A DNA stretch of 64,000 nucleotides from Gemmatimonadales bacterium (GTDB taxonomy: Bacteria; Gemmatimonadota; Gemmatimonadetes; Gemmatimonadales; GWC2-71-9): assembly GCA_025927545.1 (NCBI GenBank), contig JAICLE010000001.1, positions 1 to 64,000 of the forward strand. Reading direction: 5' to 3'. The notes beneath the pieces are model-generated. The model was given only the letters and a program-made list of their open reading frames with translations, had not been told where the DNA came from and made no database searches. A program made the translations under genes and the position numbers. This document shows positions 52,329 to 60,330 of the stretch, one piece after another. The stretch's first letter is position 1; each line of letters begins with the position of its first letter.

Positions 52329-53633
52329 ATGGAAGGACGCGCCCTGTTCACGCCGCAGCAGCTTTTCGGTGAGGCCGAGCCGTCGGTGGACGTACTGGCG
52401 CACGCTCCGTTTCTGGAACGCGCGCGGGCGGAGCACCAGCGGGAGCGAGACGTCTCAGCGCGGCTGGCGCTGGGCGCGTATCTGGTTTCACGACTGGTGG
52501 ACCGGCTGCTCGTCAAGGGAAACGACGCCGAGGCCCAGGAGGGGCTTCTCTGGCAGCTCGACGCCGTGCGCCGCCATTTGCGCGAACTGCCCACCGACCT
52601 ACCCGAGAGCGCGCATCTGCACGGCATCACGGACGCCATCATCGTGGGGGTGCAGCCGTTCGCGGGCTTGCGCCTGAGTCTGATGGCCTATGCCTACTTC
52701 CTCGAGCACGAGGGTCGGCTCGAGGAGGCGCTCGAGGTGCTCGCCCTCGCGGTACGCAGCCACGGCGGGGACGTCCCCGTGACGGACTTCGCCGCCTCGG
52801 CGCTGTTCGCCGGACGGCTCAACCGCCTGCTTGCCCGATGGACGGAGGCCACCTCCTGCTATCTGGCGGCGGAAGCGGCGGCCACCGGGGACGCCGATCG
52901 CGCGCTGGCGCTCCGCGCTCAGCTGGGCAGAAGCGCTGTGCTGCGCGGGCAGGGCAACCTCCCCCTGGCGCGGGCCACGGCCGGGTCGGTCATCGAGGCC
53001 GCCGCAGCCGCCGGGCTCCGCGATGTACAGGCCATGGCCCTGACCGACCTCGGGGCCGTCCATGCGCTGGAGGGGTGCCGGGTCGAAGCGCTCCAGGCCA
53101 ACTACCGGGCGTTTCTTCTGACCGAGGACGAGTTGCAGCGCATGCGGGTGCTGGGTGATCTCGGCATCGGCCTCAAGGAGATCGGCGCGATCGACGCCGC
53201 GCGCGTGGCATTCGAGATCGTGGTTCACGCGCGAACGAGCTTCCTGGTGCACACCAACGCCCTGCTCGAGTTGATGGAGCTCGAGTCGAGCGTCCGCAAC
53301 CGGATCGCGTTCGAGCGCCGGCGCGTCGAGGCAGAGCGCATGCGGGACCGCATGCCCCCCAGCATGCTGGTGGACCTGCACTATAAGGCCGGCGTCGGAT
53401 TGGCGCGGTTCGGGCAGCTCGGCCGCGGGCGGCAGTTGCTCCGGACGGCCGTGGAGGTCGCCGAGGCCCACCAACTCAACGCCTGGTATTTCCGGCTCGA
53501 GAAGGTGCTCGCGAACCTGGCGGGCTGCGAGGCTCCGGAGCCCGAGCCTATTTCGGAGCCGGGGCTGGAAGCGCTGCCGGCAGTCCGGGAAGTAGCGGTC
53601 GGGCTCCGCGAGTACGCCGGTTCGGCAACCTAG
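52329..53633 (+). CDS. TPR-repeat protein
   Basis: A 434-residue cytoplasmic, all-helical protein with at least six tetratricopeptide-like units, for example LMAYAYFLEHEGRLEEALEVLALAV near residue 120 (key residues AYFLEHEGRLEEAL), AMALTDLGAVHALEGCRVEALQ near 240 and YKAGVGLARFGQLGRGRQLL near 350. No helix-turn-helix or enzyme domain is attached. Such repeats bind peptides or proteins. ATG 52329 has no clear ribosome-binding site; a GATACT hexamer about 25 bp upstream could be its -10. The stop shares CTAG with the convergent peptide gene. Confidence 0.75.
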   Translation: MEGRALFTPQQLFGEAEPSVDVLAHAPFLERARAEHQRERDVSARLALGAYLVSRLVDRLLVKGNDAEAQEGLLWQLDAVRRHLRELPTDLPESAHLHGITDAIIVGVQPFAGLRLSLMAYAYFLEHEGRLEEALEVLALAVRSHGGDVPVTDFAASALFAGRLNRLLARWTEATSCYLAAEAAATGDADRALALRAQLGRSAVLRGQGNLPLARATAGSVIEAAAAAGLRDVQAMALTDLGAVHALEGCRVEALQANYRAFLLTEDELQRMRVLGDLGIGLKEIGAIDAARVAFEIVVHARTSFLVHTNALLELMELESSVRNRIAFERRRVEAERMRDRMPPSMLVDLHYKAGVGLARFGQLGRGRQLLRTAVEVAEAHQLNAWYFRLEKVLANLAGCEAPEPEPISEPGLEALPAVREVAVGLREYAGSAT

Positions 53634-53773
53634 TTATTGGAGCCCTGGTTCTCGAACGCAGGCGCGGTCTGGTCCGACGGACCCATGGCATCGTTCCGCG
53701 TGCACGCGGTGGAGGTGATGCCGGCGATGGTCAGTGAGGCAAGCAGGATCCACTTGGTGGTCGTGCGAGACAT
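53630..53773 (-). CDS. Tiny exported peptide or lipopeptide, 47 residues
   Basis: ATG 53773 has AAAGGAACC at good distance. The product begins MSRTTTKWILLASLTIAG (signal peptide) with a possible cleavage or weak lipobox at TSTAC, leaving a 20-25-residue mature part rich in N, Q, D and P that ends ENQGSNN. It is too short for the usual gene finders. It converges on the TPR gene and is divergent from the AraC-like regulator; a signalling or structural role is conceivable, but unproven. Confidence 0.6.
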   Translation of the reverse strand: MSRTTTKWILLASLTIAGITSTACTRNDAMGPSDQTAPAFENQGSNN

Positions 53774-53853
53774 GGTCGGTTCCTTTCGGTCTGACGGGCG
53801 AGCGTGAGGGGTAGGGTCAATCTGGGGTGAAAGCGCGGGCCCGTTTAGGCCCT

Positions 53854-53884
53854 TTTTGCGACAAATAGGGGCCGTTTTGCGACA
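53854..53884 (+). promoter_or_regulatory. Direct repeat TTTTGCGACA, 21-bp period
   Basis: Two exact 10-bp copies (53854-53863 and 53875-53884) lie 21 bp apart, two helical turns, between the divergent peptide and AraC-like genes and 17-47 bp before GTG 53901. The layout suits a regulator binding the same DNA face twice. Confidence 0.45.
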
Positions 53885-53900
53885 TTTGCTTCTTGCCGCC

Positions 53901-54680
53901 GTGCCCACCGAGCGCCTTTTCAGGCTACGCTCCCTCGATCCCGACCGGTTCGTCTGGGAGGCCGTGGGGACGTGGCCGGAGGCGGTGGAGGCCATCCGCG
54001 CCAAGCCGGTGCAGATGGCGGTCGTCGACCCGTTGCTGGGCGGGACCGTACCTCGGACGCATGGCATCGGGCGGCTGCGGCAGTTCTTCCCCTCGCTCCC
54101 GCTCCTGGTGTACACCGAGCTGGCTCCCGCCACGGCGGGCGCCTTGCTGGAGCTCGGCCGCACGGGAATTCGCCGGGTAGTGGTGCACCGTTTCGAGGAT
54201 ACGCCCGGCGCCCTGCGCACCGCGCTGCTGGCCGAGCTGGAGCAGAGCGCCTCGCAACAGGTGCTCCTGGGGCTAGGGCCGCTGCTCCACGAGCTGCCCG
54301 CCTCCCTGCGGCTCGCGCTCGAGCAGATGCTGCACGCGACCGGAGACGGTCCGACGGTCACGGCGCTGGCCGAGCGGGCGCGGCTGACGCGCCGGACCTG
54401 CGAACGCTGGTTCACCAAGGTGGGCCTCCCCTCGCCGCGCGTGGTGATGGTGCTGGCCCGCCTGCTCTACGCACATCGGCTGCTGCTCGACCCGGGGTAT
54501 ACCGTGGAGGACGTGGCCATCAAGCTCGGCTACAGCAAGACCAAGACGTTGCAGATGCACCTCCGGGCTGCCTTCGGGTGCACGGCGGGTGAGCTGCGGG
54601 TGTCACTCACGACTGATGACGCCCTGGCGGCGGTTACCGATCGCTACCTCCGGCCGCTCAGCCGGGCCGCCGCGTCGTGA
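53901..54680 (+). CDS. AraC-type HTH regulator with receiver-like N-terminus
   Basis: A 259-residue protein. The N-terminal 120 residues resemble a degenerate receiver (MAVVDPLLGG, PLLVYTELAPATAG) without a complete acidic pocket. The C-terminal 95 residues contain two helix-turn-helix units of AraC style (VTALAERARLTRRTCERWF, then VEDVAIKLGYSKTKTLQMHLRAAFG). GTG 53901 is chosen because the direct repeat just upstream looks regulatory; TTG 53856 inside the repeat would extend the protein by 15 residues. Its stop overlaps the next gene's GTG. Confidence 0.75.
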   Translation: MPTERLFRLRSLDPDRFVWEAVGTWPEAVEAIRAKPVQMAVVDPLLGGTVPRTHGIGRLRQFFPSLPLLVYTELAPATAGALLELGRTGIRRVVVHRFEDTPGALRTALLAELEQSASQQVLLGLGPLLHELPASLRLALEQMLHATGDGPTVTALAERARLTRRTCERWFTKVGLPSPRVVMVLARLLYAHRLLLDPGYTVEDVAIKLGYSKTKTLQMHLRAAFGCTAGELRVSLTTDDALAAVTDRYLRPLSRAAAS

Positions 54681-55078
54681 CCTCGCGAGTGCTGATCGTC
54701 GACGACGAGCCCGCGCTGCGGCGCGCGCTGGACCGCGCGCTGCGCGGAGTCGGATGCGAGGTGGTCACTGCCGGGGACGCGCACCTGGCCTATCAGGTGC
54801 TGGACGAGACCGACGTCGATCTCGTGCTCCTCGATCTGCATCTGCCGCAGATGTCCGGCGACACCTTCTTCCTCGCACTCACTCGCCGCTGGCCCCGGCT
54901 CGCCGACCGGATCATCCTCATGACCGGGGACAGCTTCCCCGAGACTGAGCACTGGCCGGCCGAACTGCTGCGCTGTCCCCTGCTGCTCAAGCCGTTCACG
55001 CTCGACGTGCTCCGGCGCACCGTCCTCGAGGTACTGGAGGGACCCGCCGAGCGGCGCGCTGGAAATGGGCCGGCATGA
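54677..55078 (+). CDS. Single-domain response regulator
   Basis: A 133-residue receiver with all catalytic residues: IVDDEP, phospho-acceptor Asp in LVLLDLHLPQMSG (about 53), Thr in ILMTGDS and Lys in LLKPFT. No output domain. It likely relays phosphate or competes for a kinase. GTG 54677 overlaps the AraC-like stop, and its own stop overlaps the MerR-like start. Confidence 0.88.
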   Translation: MTSRVLIVDDEPALRRALDRALRGVGCEVVTAGDAHLAYQVLDETDVDLVLLDLHLPQMSGDTFFLALTRRWPRLADRIILMTGDSFPETEHWPAELLRCPLLLKPFTLDVLRRTVLEVLEGPAERRAGNGPA

Positions 55079-55713
55079 CCGCCGGGCTGTCGGTCGCCGC
55101 GCCGCCGGATCCGCTCGCCACGTTGCGCGAGTACAGCGCGCTTGCGCCTTGGGGGCTCCGCGATCTGGCCGCTCTGTCCGCCGGCGTGCTCGACGCGTCC
55201 GGCGTTGTGCCGGTCAACGCCGCGGCGCGCGCCCGCCCCAGCGAGCGCACCATCCGGTTCTACGTCGCCCGGGGGCTCGTGAGTCCGCCGGACGGCCGGG
55301 GTACCGCCGCGGTGTACTCGTACCGCCATCTGCTCCAGGTCCTGGCCATCAAGCTGCGCCAGATGGAGGGCGCGACTCTCGAAACGATGACCCGTGAGTT
55401 CGCCGGACTCACGGGCGACCTCATCGAGCGCCGTGTGGCCGGGGTGCTCGGGCCGGCGCTGCCACGGCCCGACCGGCTGGCGCTGCTGCAGGCGCCGGGC
55501 ACCGGGCGCGGCCGGGTGGGCCGGGCGGTGCTCGGCTGGCTGGCTCCGGTCGAAGGCGCCGCCGGCGTGGCCTCGTCGTGCCGCCGCATCCCCCTCGGGC
55601 CAGGCATCGAAGTGCTCGTCGACGAGCGGCACCCCGTGCTCCGGCTCAACGGCGACATTGCCGCCATCACGGAGGTCTTTCGCCAGGCCCTCGCCGGACT
55701 GGTGGCGCCATAA
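55075..55713 (+). CDS. MerR-type HTH regulator with N- and C-terminal extensions
   Basis: A 212-residue protein. A winged helix-turn-helix of MerR style lies at about 58-115 (SERTIRFYVARGLVSPPDGRG, then YSYRHLLQVLAIKLRQMEG). It is preceded by about 55 unassigned residues and followed by a 90-residue beta-rich part (GIEVLVDERHPVLRLNGDI) that could bind an effector. ATG 55075 overlaps the receiver gene. With the two genes before it, it forms a run of three overlapping regulators. Confidence 0.75.
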   Translation: MTAGLSVAAPPDPLATLREYSALAPWGLRDLAALSAGVLDASGVVPVNAAARARPSERTIRFYVARGLVSPPDGRGTAAVYSYRHLLQVLAIKLRQMEGATLETMTREFAGLTGDLIERRVAGVLGPALPRPDRLALLQAPGTGRGRVGRAVLGWLAPVEGAAGVASSCRRIPLGPGIEVLVDERHPVLRLNGDIAAITEVFRQALAGLVAP

Positions 55714-55737
55714 CCCCTCTCGCCGCAAGGACCGCCC

Positions 55738-56313
55738 ATGGCCGCCGCGCTCATCCTGCTGGTTCTCCTCGCTGCCGTGGCTCTCTGGATCATCGGCGCC
55801 TATAACGGACTCATCGGGCTCAAGAACCAGGTCGCCAACGCCTGGAAGCAGATCGACGTCCAGCTCAAGCGCCGCCATGACCTGATCCCCAACCTGGTCA
55901 ACACGGTGAAAGGCGCCATGGACTTCGAGCGGGGAACGCTCGAAGCAGTAATCAGCGCCCGCAACAAGGCGGTCAGCGCCACCGGCGTCCGGCAGACGGC
56001 GCACGCCGAAGACGAGTTGACCCAGGCCCTCGGCCGCCTGTTCGCGCTGGCCGAGGCGTACCCCGACCTCAAGGCGACGGGGAACGTGGCACAACTGCAG
56101 GAGGAGCTGACGAGCACGGAGAACAAGATCGGATTCGCTCGGCAGCTCTACAACGACGTCGCGACGCAGTACAACATCCGGCAGGCGACCTTCCCCACGA
56201 TGCTGGTGGCCGGCATGGCAAAGGCGGCGCCCGCAGAGTTGTGGCAGATCACCGACGGTGCGGAGCGTGAAGTGCCGGTGGTCGACCTGTCGGCCGACAA
56301 ACCGGCCCCGTGA
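55738..56313 (+). CDS. lemA: LemA family protein
   Basis: A 191-residue membrane-anchored protein: one N-terminal helix (ALILLVLLAAVALWIIGAYNG) and a long four-helix coiled-coil domain with the family signature KNQVANAWKQIDVQLKRRHDLIPNLVNTVKG (key: WKQIDVQLKRRHDLIPNLV). Function is poorly defined. ATG 55738 has AAGGACC upstream; the stop overlaps the protease start (GTGA). LemA genes often precede M48 or TPM-domain genes, as here. Confidence 0.92.
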   Translation: MAAALILLVLLAAVALWIIGAYNGLIGLKNQVANAWKQIDVQLKRRHDLIPNLVNTVKGAMDFERGTLEAVISARNKAVSATGVRQTAHAEDELTQALGRLFALAEAYPDLKATGNVAQLQEELTSTENKIGFARQLYNDVATQYNIRQATFPTMLVAGMAKAAPAELWQITDGAEREVPVVDLSADKPAP

Positions 56314-57344
56314 GCGGGGACGCCAACCTCTTCGCGCAGCAGGAGGCCAACCGGCGCCGCTCGAGCTGGCTCGTCGTCGGGTTCATCGTGTTCTTCGCCT
56401 GGGTCGGGTTCGGCGGCGACCTGGCCTTCGGGCTCCTCACCGCAGACGCGCCGCCGACCGCGTATCATCACGTTTTCCCCCTCATCGGCATCGCCACCAC
56501 GCTCGCCGCCGGCGGGATCTGCTGGCATTCCTGGCGCTATGGCGCGGAGCGGGTGCTCTGGTCCACCGGCGCGCGCGAGATCCTCGACCCCCGGACCCAG
56601 GAGCAGCGGCAACTGGTCAACGTGGTCGAGGAGATGGCCATCGCCGCGGGGCTGCCGAAGCCCCGGATCTGGGTGGTCCCGGACGAGGACCCGAACGCGT
56701 TCGCCACCGGGCGCGACGCGGCGACGGCCAGCATCGCGGTGACCGAGGGACTGCTCCGGACGCTCTCGCGCGACGAGCTGCAGGGTGTCGTTGCCCACGA
56801 GATGGCCCATGTGCGCAACCTCGACGTGCGGCTGATGACGTTGCTCGCGGGCATGGTCGGCGCCATCGCCCTCATGTCGGACGGCATGGGGCGCATGATA
56901 CGGGGCACGGGCAACTCTGGGGGCGGCGGCCGTGGGCGGGCCAAGGGAGGGAACCCGCTTGCGCTGGTGATCCTGGGGCTCTGGCTGCTCACCCTGGTCG
57001 CAGCTCCGGTCATCTCCCGGGTCCTGGCGTTGGCCGTAAGCCGGAAGCGCGAGTACCTGGCCGACGCCACCGGCGCCCAGCTCACCCGTAACCCGATGGC
57101 GCTCGCTTCCGCCCTCGAGAAGCTCGCGGCCGCCGGCTCGCCGACGCGGGCCATCACCCGCGGCGCCGCGCACCTCTGCATCATAGATCCGGCGCCGGGC
57201 GTGCTGGCCTCACGCGAGGGGTTGCTGGCCGACACGCTGGCCTCGCATCCGCCGATTCGCCAGCGGATCATCCGGCTCCAGGCCATGGCCTATGCGGAGG
57301 CCAAGCGCACGGGTGAGCCCGCCGGTCAGGTCCCGCCGGGCTGA
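56310..57344 (+). CDS. htpX: HtpX-like M48 zinc metalloprotease
   Basis: A 344-residue membrane peptidase that probably degrades damaged membrane proteins. Two hydrophobic helices near the N-terminus (SWLVVGFIVFFAWVGF and IGIATTLAAGG), the zinc motif VVAHEMAHVRN (HExxH, about 160-170), two further helices (about 183-200 and 222-250) and the third zinc ligand Glu in RKREYLADATGA. GTG 56310 overlaps lemA. The C-terminus ends SHPPIRQRIIRLQAM, typical of the family. Confidence 0.92.
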   Translation: MSGDANLFAQQEANRRRSSWLVVGFIVFFAWVGFGGDLAFGLLTADAPPTAYHHVFPLIGIATTLAAGGICWHSWRYGAERVLWSTGAREILDPRTQEQRQLVNVVEEMAIAAGLPKPRIWVVPDEDPNAFATGRDAATASIAVTEGLLRTLSRDELQGVVAHEMAHVRNLDVRLMTLLAGMVGAIALMSDGMGRMIRGTGNSGGGGRGRAKGGNPLALVILGLWLLTLVAAPVISRVLALAVSRKREYLADATGAQLTRNPMALASALEKLAAAGSPTRAITRGAAHLCIIDPAPGVLASREGLLADTLASHPPIRQRIIRLQAMAYAEAKRTGEPAGQVPPG

Positions 57345-57366
57345 TCGCGCCGCCCGGCGCCTCCAC

Positions 57367-58371
57367 TCACCGGCCGCCGGCCACCACGGCGCCGAGTGCG
57401 GCGTGGATCGCGGGGTCGATCGCGGTGCCCACCAGATCGCGCATCCGCTCCACCGCCTCCTCGGGCCGCATCTTCTCCTGATACGAGCGGTCGGTGGTAA
57501 GGGCGTCGTAGATCTCGACCGCGCCGATGATGCGGGCGCCGAGGGGAATCGCCTCCCCGGCAAGGCGATCGGGGTAGCCGAACCCATCCCACCGCTCGTG
57601 ATGGCTCCGGACGTAGTCGATCACGTGTCGCAGGTGGACCAGCGGCGCCAGAATCCGGCAGCCCACCAGCACGTGCCGCTTTACGTGCTCGTACTCCTCG
57701 TCGGAGAGCGGGCCCGGCTTGCTCAGGATCTCGTCCCGAATACCGACCTTGCCGATGTCGTGCAGGCGGCCGGCGGTGCGGACGGCCGCGACCTCCTCGC
57801 CGGACACCCCCAGATGCGCCGCCACAGCGGCCGACAGGTGGGCGACCCGGGCCGAGTGCCCGAGGAGGCAGGGATCCTTGGCCTCGAGCGCGTTGACCAG
57901 CGCTTCCAGGGTGGCCATGGAGATCCGCTCCTGTGAGTGAGCGACCCCGGCGTCGAGCCCCGGGCCGGGCCGCTGCCGCTCGAGCATGGCCCGGCGCTGG
58001 GCGAGCGCCCGCGCCACGGCGCGGCCGAGGCGGACGAGCTCGATCGGCTTGATGAGGTAGTCGAGGGCGCCGCGCTGCATGCAGAGGGCGGCCGTGGACG
58101 CGTCGTTCACGGCCGTCAGCATCAGCAGCGCCACTCCCGGCTCCCGTTCCATGATTCGCGGGACGAGGTCGATGCCGCTGATGCCGGGGAGATTCACGTC
58201 GAGCAGGATGCCGGTGATCTTCCGCTCCGCGAGCACGTCGAGCGCGTCCTCGCCCGAGGCGGCGGCCTCGACGTCGTAGCCCTGCCGGATGAGGTACCTG
58301 AGGAGGGCGCTGCGGATTGCTTCCTCATCATCGACGACGAGGAGCGTCACGGGACCGTCCGTGGGCGACAC
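57367..58371 (-). CDS. Response regulator with HD-GYP domain (c-di-GMP phosphodiesterase)
   Basis: A 334-residue protein. Receiver (about 8-125): VVDDEEAIRS, Asp in GILLDVNLPGISG (about 58), Lys in LIKPIE. The HD-GYP domain (about 150-330) has RLHDIGKVGI, VKRHVLVG, SHHERWDGFGYPDRL and DALTTDRSY, all metal and GYP residues intact, so it should hydrolyse cyclic di-GMP. GTG 58371 has GGAGGAG upstream. It may oppose the GGDEF protein at 18794. Convergent with htpX. Confidence 0.93.
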   Translation of the reverse strand: MSPTDGPVTLLVVDDEEAIRSALLRYLIRQGYDVEAAASGEDALDVLAERKITGILLDVNLPGISGIDLVPRIMEREPGVALLMLTAVNDASTAALCMQRGALDYLIKPIELVRLGRAVARALAQRRAMLERQRPGPGLDAGVAHSQERISMATLEALVNALEAKDPCLLGHSARVAHLSAAVAAHLGVSGEEVAAVRTAGRLHDIGKVGIRDEILSKPGPLSDEEYEHVKRHVLVGCRILAPLVHLRHVIDYVRSHHERWDGFGYPDRLAGEAIPLGARIIGAVEIYDALTTDRSYQEKMRPEEAVERMRDLVGTAIDPAIHAALGAVVAGGR

Positions 58372-58457
58372 GCGGACTCCTCCGCCGCCTCAGGTGGGGC
58401 GGGTTTCCGATGGGATCAGGGTCCCCTGAAGGTAGGAGTCGGCGGAGGAGGGGTCAA

Positions 58458-59300
58458 TTACCCAACGAAGTCCACCACCACCGGCTCCGGGATCAAGCCG
58501 GCGGCGTGTCCCCGGTCGAGCAGAGTCTGCACGGCGCGGCGCCCGCGCGGCCCGTAATCCACCGTCCACTGGTTCACGTACATCCCCACGAACGTGTCGG
58601 TCCGCTCCTCGCCGATGCCGCGGTTGAACTGCTGGGCATGGGCCAACGCGGAGGCCCGGTGCTCGAGGGCGTACACGATGCTGGCGCGCAGATCCCGGGC
58701 GATCTGGTCGATTACCGCCGGCCCGAGGTCGCGGCGCACGACGTTTCCGCCGAGTGGAAGCGGCAGTCCGGTCTCCTCGAGCCACCAGGCGCCCATGTCG
58801 GCCCAGAGGTGCAGCCCGGTGTCGGGGTACGTGAGCTGGCCCTCATGGATCAGGAGCCCGACGTCCACCTCGGCATGATGCACCGCGTCCTCGATCCGAT
58901 CGAACGGGATCACCACGGTGGTGACATTCGGCTGGTATAGCTTGAGCGCGAGAAAGGCCGTGGTGAGCGGACCGGGAACGCCGACGCGGAGTCCCCTCAG
59001 GGCCGCCCGCGGGTCGGCCGGGCGCGGCTGGAGCGAGACCAGCCGTGGTCCGTATCCGTCGCCCATGGACGATCCGGAGCCGAGCAGCGCGTAGTCCCGC
59101 CAGAGATAGGCGTAGGCGTGGATGGACACCGCGGTGACCTCAAGCTCCGCCTGGCGCGCGCGCTGGTTGAGCGACTCGATGTCGGAGAGCTCATGGACAT
59201 ACCGCAGGTCGCCGGTATCGATCTTCCCTTCGGCGAGCGCGTAGAACATGAAGGCGTCGTCGGAGTCGGGGCTGTGGGCGACGCGGATGGTTCTGGGCAT
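58458..59300 (-). CDS. mqnD: 1,4-dihydroxy-6-naphthoate synthase (futalosine menaquinone pathway)
   Basis: A 280-residue MqnD, converting cyclic dehypoxanthinylfutalosine to 1,4-dihydroxy-6-naphthoate. The N-terminal VAHSPDSDDAFMFYALAEGKI and central VDVGLLIHEGQLTY are its hallmarks; GLRVGVPGPLTTAFLAL fits the substrate-binding fold. This indicates menaquinone made by the futalosine route. ATG 59300 fits the family; the 8-mer repeat hairpin begins 8 bp upstream and no ribosome-binding site is visible, so translation initiation here is unusual. Confidence 0.92.
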   Translation of the reverse strand: MPRTIRVAHSPDSDDAFMFYALAEGKIDTGDLRYVHELSDIESLNQRARQAELEVTAVSIHAYAYLWRDYALLGSGSSMGDGYGPRLVSLQPRPADPRAALRGLRVGVPGPLTTAFLALKLYQPNVTTVVIPFDRIEDAVHHAEVDVGLLIHEGQLTYPDTGLHLWADMGAWWLEETGLPLPLGGNVVRRDLGPAVIDQIARDLRASIVYALEHRASALAHAQQFNRGIGEERTDTFVGMYVNQWTVDYGPRGRRAVQTLLDRGHAAGLIPEPVVVDFVG

Positions 59301-59308
59301 GGGGGCTC

Positions 59309-59434
59309 GGGGGAAGGACGGAAGGACGGAAGGACGGAAGGGCAGAAGGTGGGGAAGGACGGAAGGAGGTGGGCGCCGGGGCGCTTACCGGCCTTCCGTC
59401 TTTCCGTCCTTCCGTCCTTCCCCGCCTTCCGTCC
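59309..59434. repeat. Long hairpin built of inverted 8-bp tandem repeats
   Basis: The left arm has GGAAGGAC units (59309-59340, then a partial second block to 59369); the right arm (59388-59434) has the inverse, GTCCTTCC. A 32-bp pairing with a single mismatch is possible. The right arm encodes the last 15 or so residues of the zinc-ribbon TPR protein; the left arm ends just before mqnD. Confidence 0.75.
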
Positions 59435-60212
59435 GCTGCTTGAAGTCGGCGATGACGCCTGCGTGCTCCTGGTACTCCACCCGGTTCGCGCGCATCTCGG
59501 CATCGTAGTGGGTCAGGAAGGCGCGGCCGGCGCGGCCGGCGGCGGCGGTGTCGCCCTGGAGGTCGGCGGCATCGCCACGCACGAGATAACCGAACAGGTG
59601 ACCGGGAGTGCGCGCCAGGATGGTATCGGCCAGGGCAAGCGCGCCGGGCACGTCGCCCACCTGGAGCCGTAGCACGGCGGCGTGATAACGCGCGTCCGCG
59701 TCGACCGAGTCGAGTTGCGCGTAGGCGCCGAGCGCCATGGGGGTGAACCGCACGACTTGCGCGCTGTCGCCCGACTCCGCCGCCTGCATGATCCGGTTGA
59801 ACAGGCGATCGAACCGCTCACGCGGGGTCATCCGGCTGATGTCGGGCGCCGGGCCGGCGGGCCCCTGGCTTCCGAGCGCCTCCGCGCTCGCGGCACCGGC
59901 GTTGGCCATGTCGGGGGCGACCGGCGCGGGCGGGCGCCAGACCCGGAACAGAATCATCGCCAGAAGCGCGACGCACAGCGCCCCCGCCACGATCCACGCC
60001 CGCCGCTCCCGGGCCGGCAGGACGGCCCGCGCCGGAATCGCCGGATCCCGGCCGGCGGGCCGGCCGCAGCGGTGGCAGAAGCGGGCCTGAGCCGACAAGT
60101 CGGCCCGGCAGGCGGCGCAGGTACGCGCGACCAGGCTCGCGCCGCAGGCACCGCAGAAGTTGCCGGTGCCGGACGTGCCGCAGGCGGGGCAGGGAGATGG
60201 CGAGGCCGTCAT
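59385..60212 (-). CDS. Double zinc-ribbon, membrane-anchored TPR-like protein
   Basis: A 275-residue protein. Residues 1-55 contain four cysteine pairs (CPACG, CGACG, CAACRA, CHRCG), two zinc ribbons; one membrane helix follows (about 73-90, WIVAGALCVALLAMILF), then a periplasmic TPR-like domain (about 125-240). The last 15 residues (EGGEGRKDGKTEGR) are encoded by the 8-mer repeat, so the original C-terminus has probably been replaced. A TACGCT hexamer 9 bp before ATG 60212 suggests a nearly leaderless mRNA. Divergent from glnA. Function unknown. Confidence 0.7.
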   Translation of the reverse strand: MTASPSPCPACGTSGTGNFCGACGASLVARTCAACRADLSAQARFCHRCGRPAGRDPAIPARAVLPARERRAWIVAGALCVALLAMILFRVWRPPAPVAPDMANAGAASAEALGSQGPAGPAPDISRMTPRERFDRLFNRIMQAAESGDSAQVVRFTPMALGAYAQLDSVDADARYHAAVLRLQVGDVPGALALADTILARTPGHLFGYLVRGDAADLQGDTAAAGRAGRAFLTHYDAEMRANRVEYQEHAGVIADFKQRTEGGEGRKDGKTEGR

Positions 60213-60330
60213 TGCGGGAGAAGCGTAACCGGGTCCGCAGGTGGGGGAAAGATCGGCGGCCCCTTACCCGGGCGCGCTTCAGCGGATTTCTTTACGGCTC
60301 AGCCACCACCCCAGCGGGAGATCGGATTCC

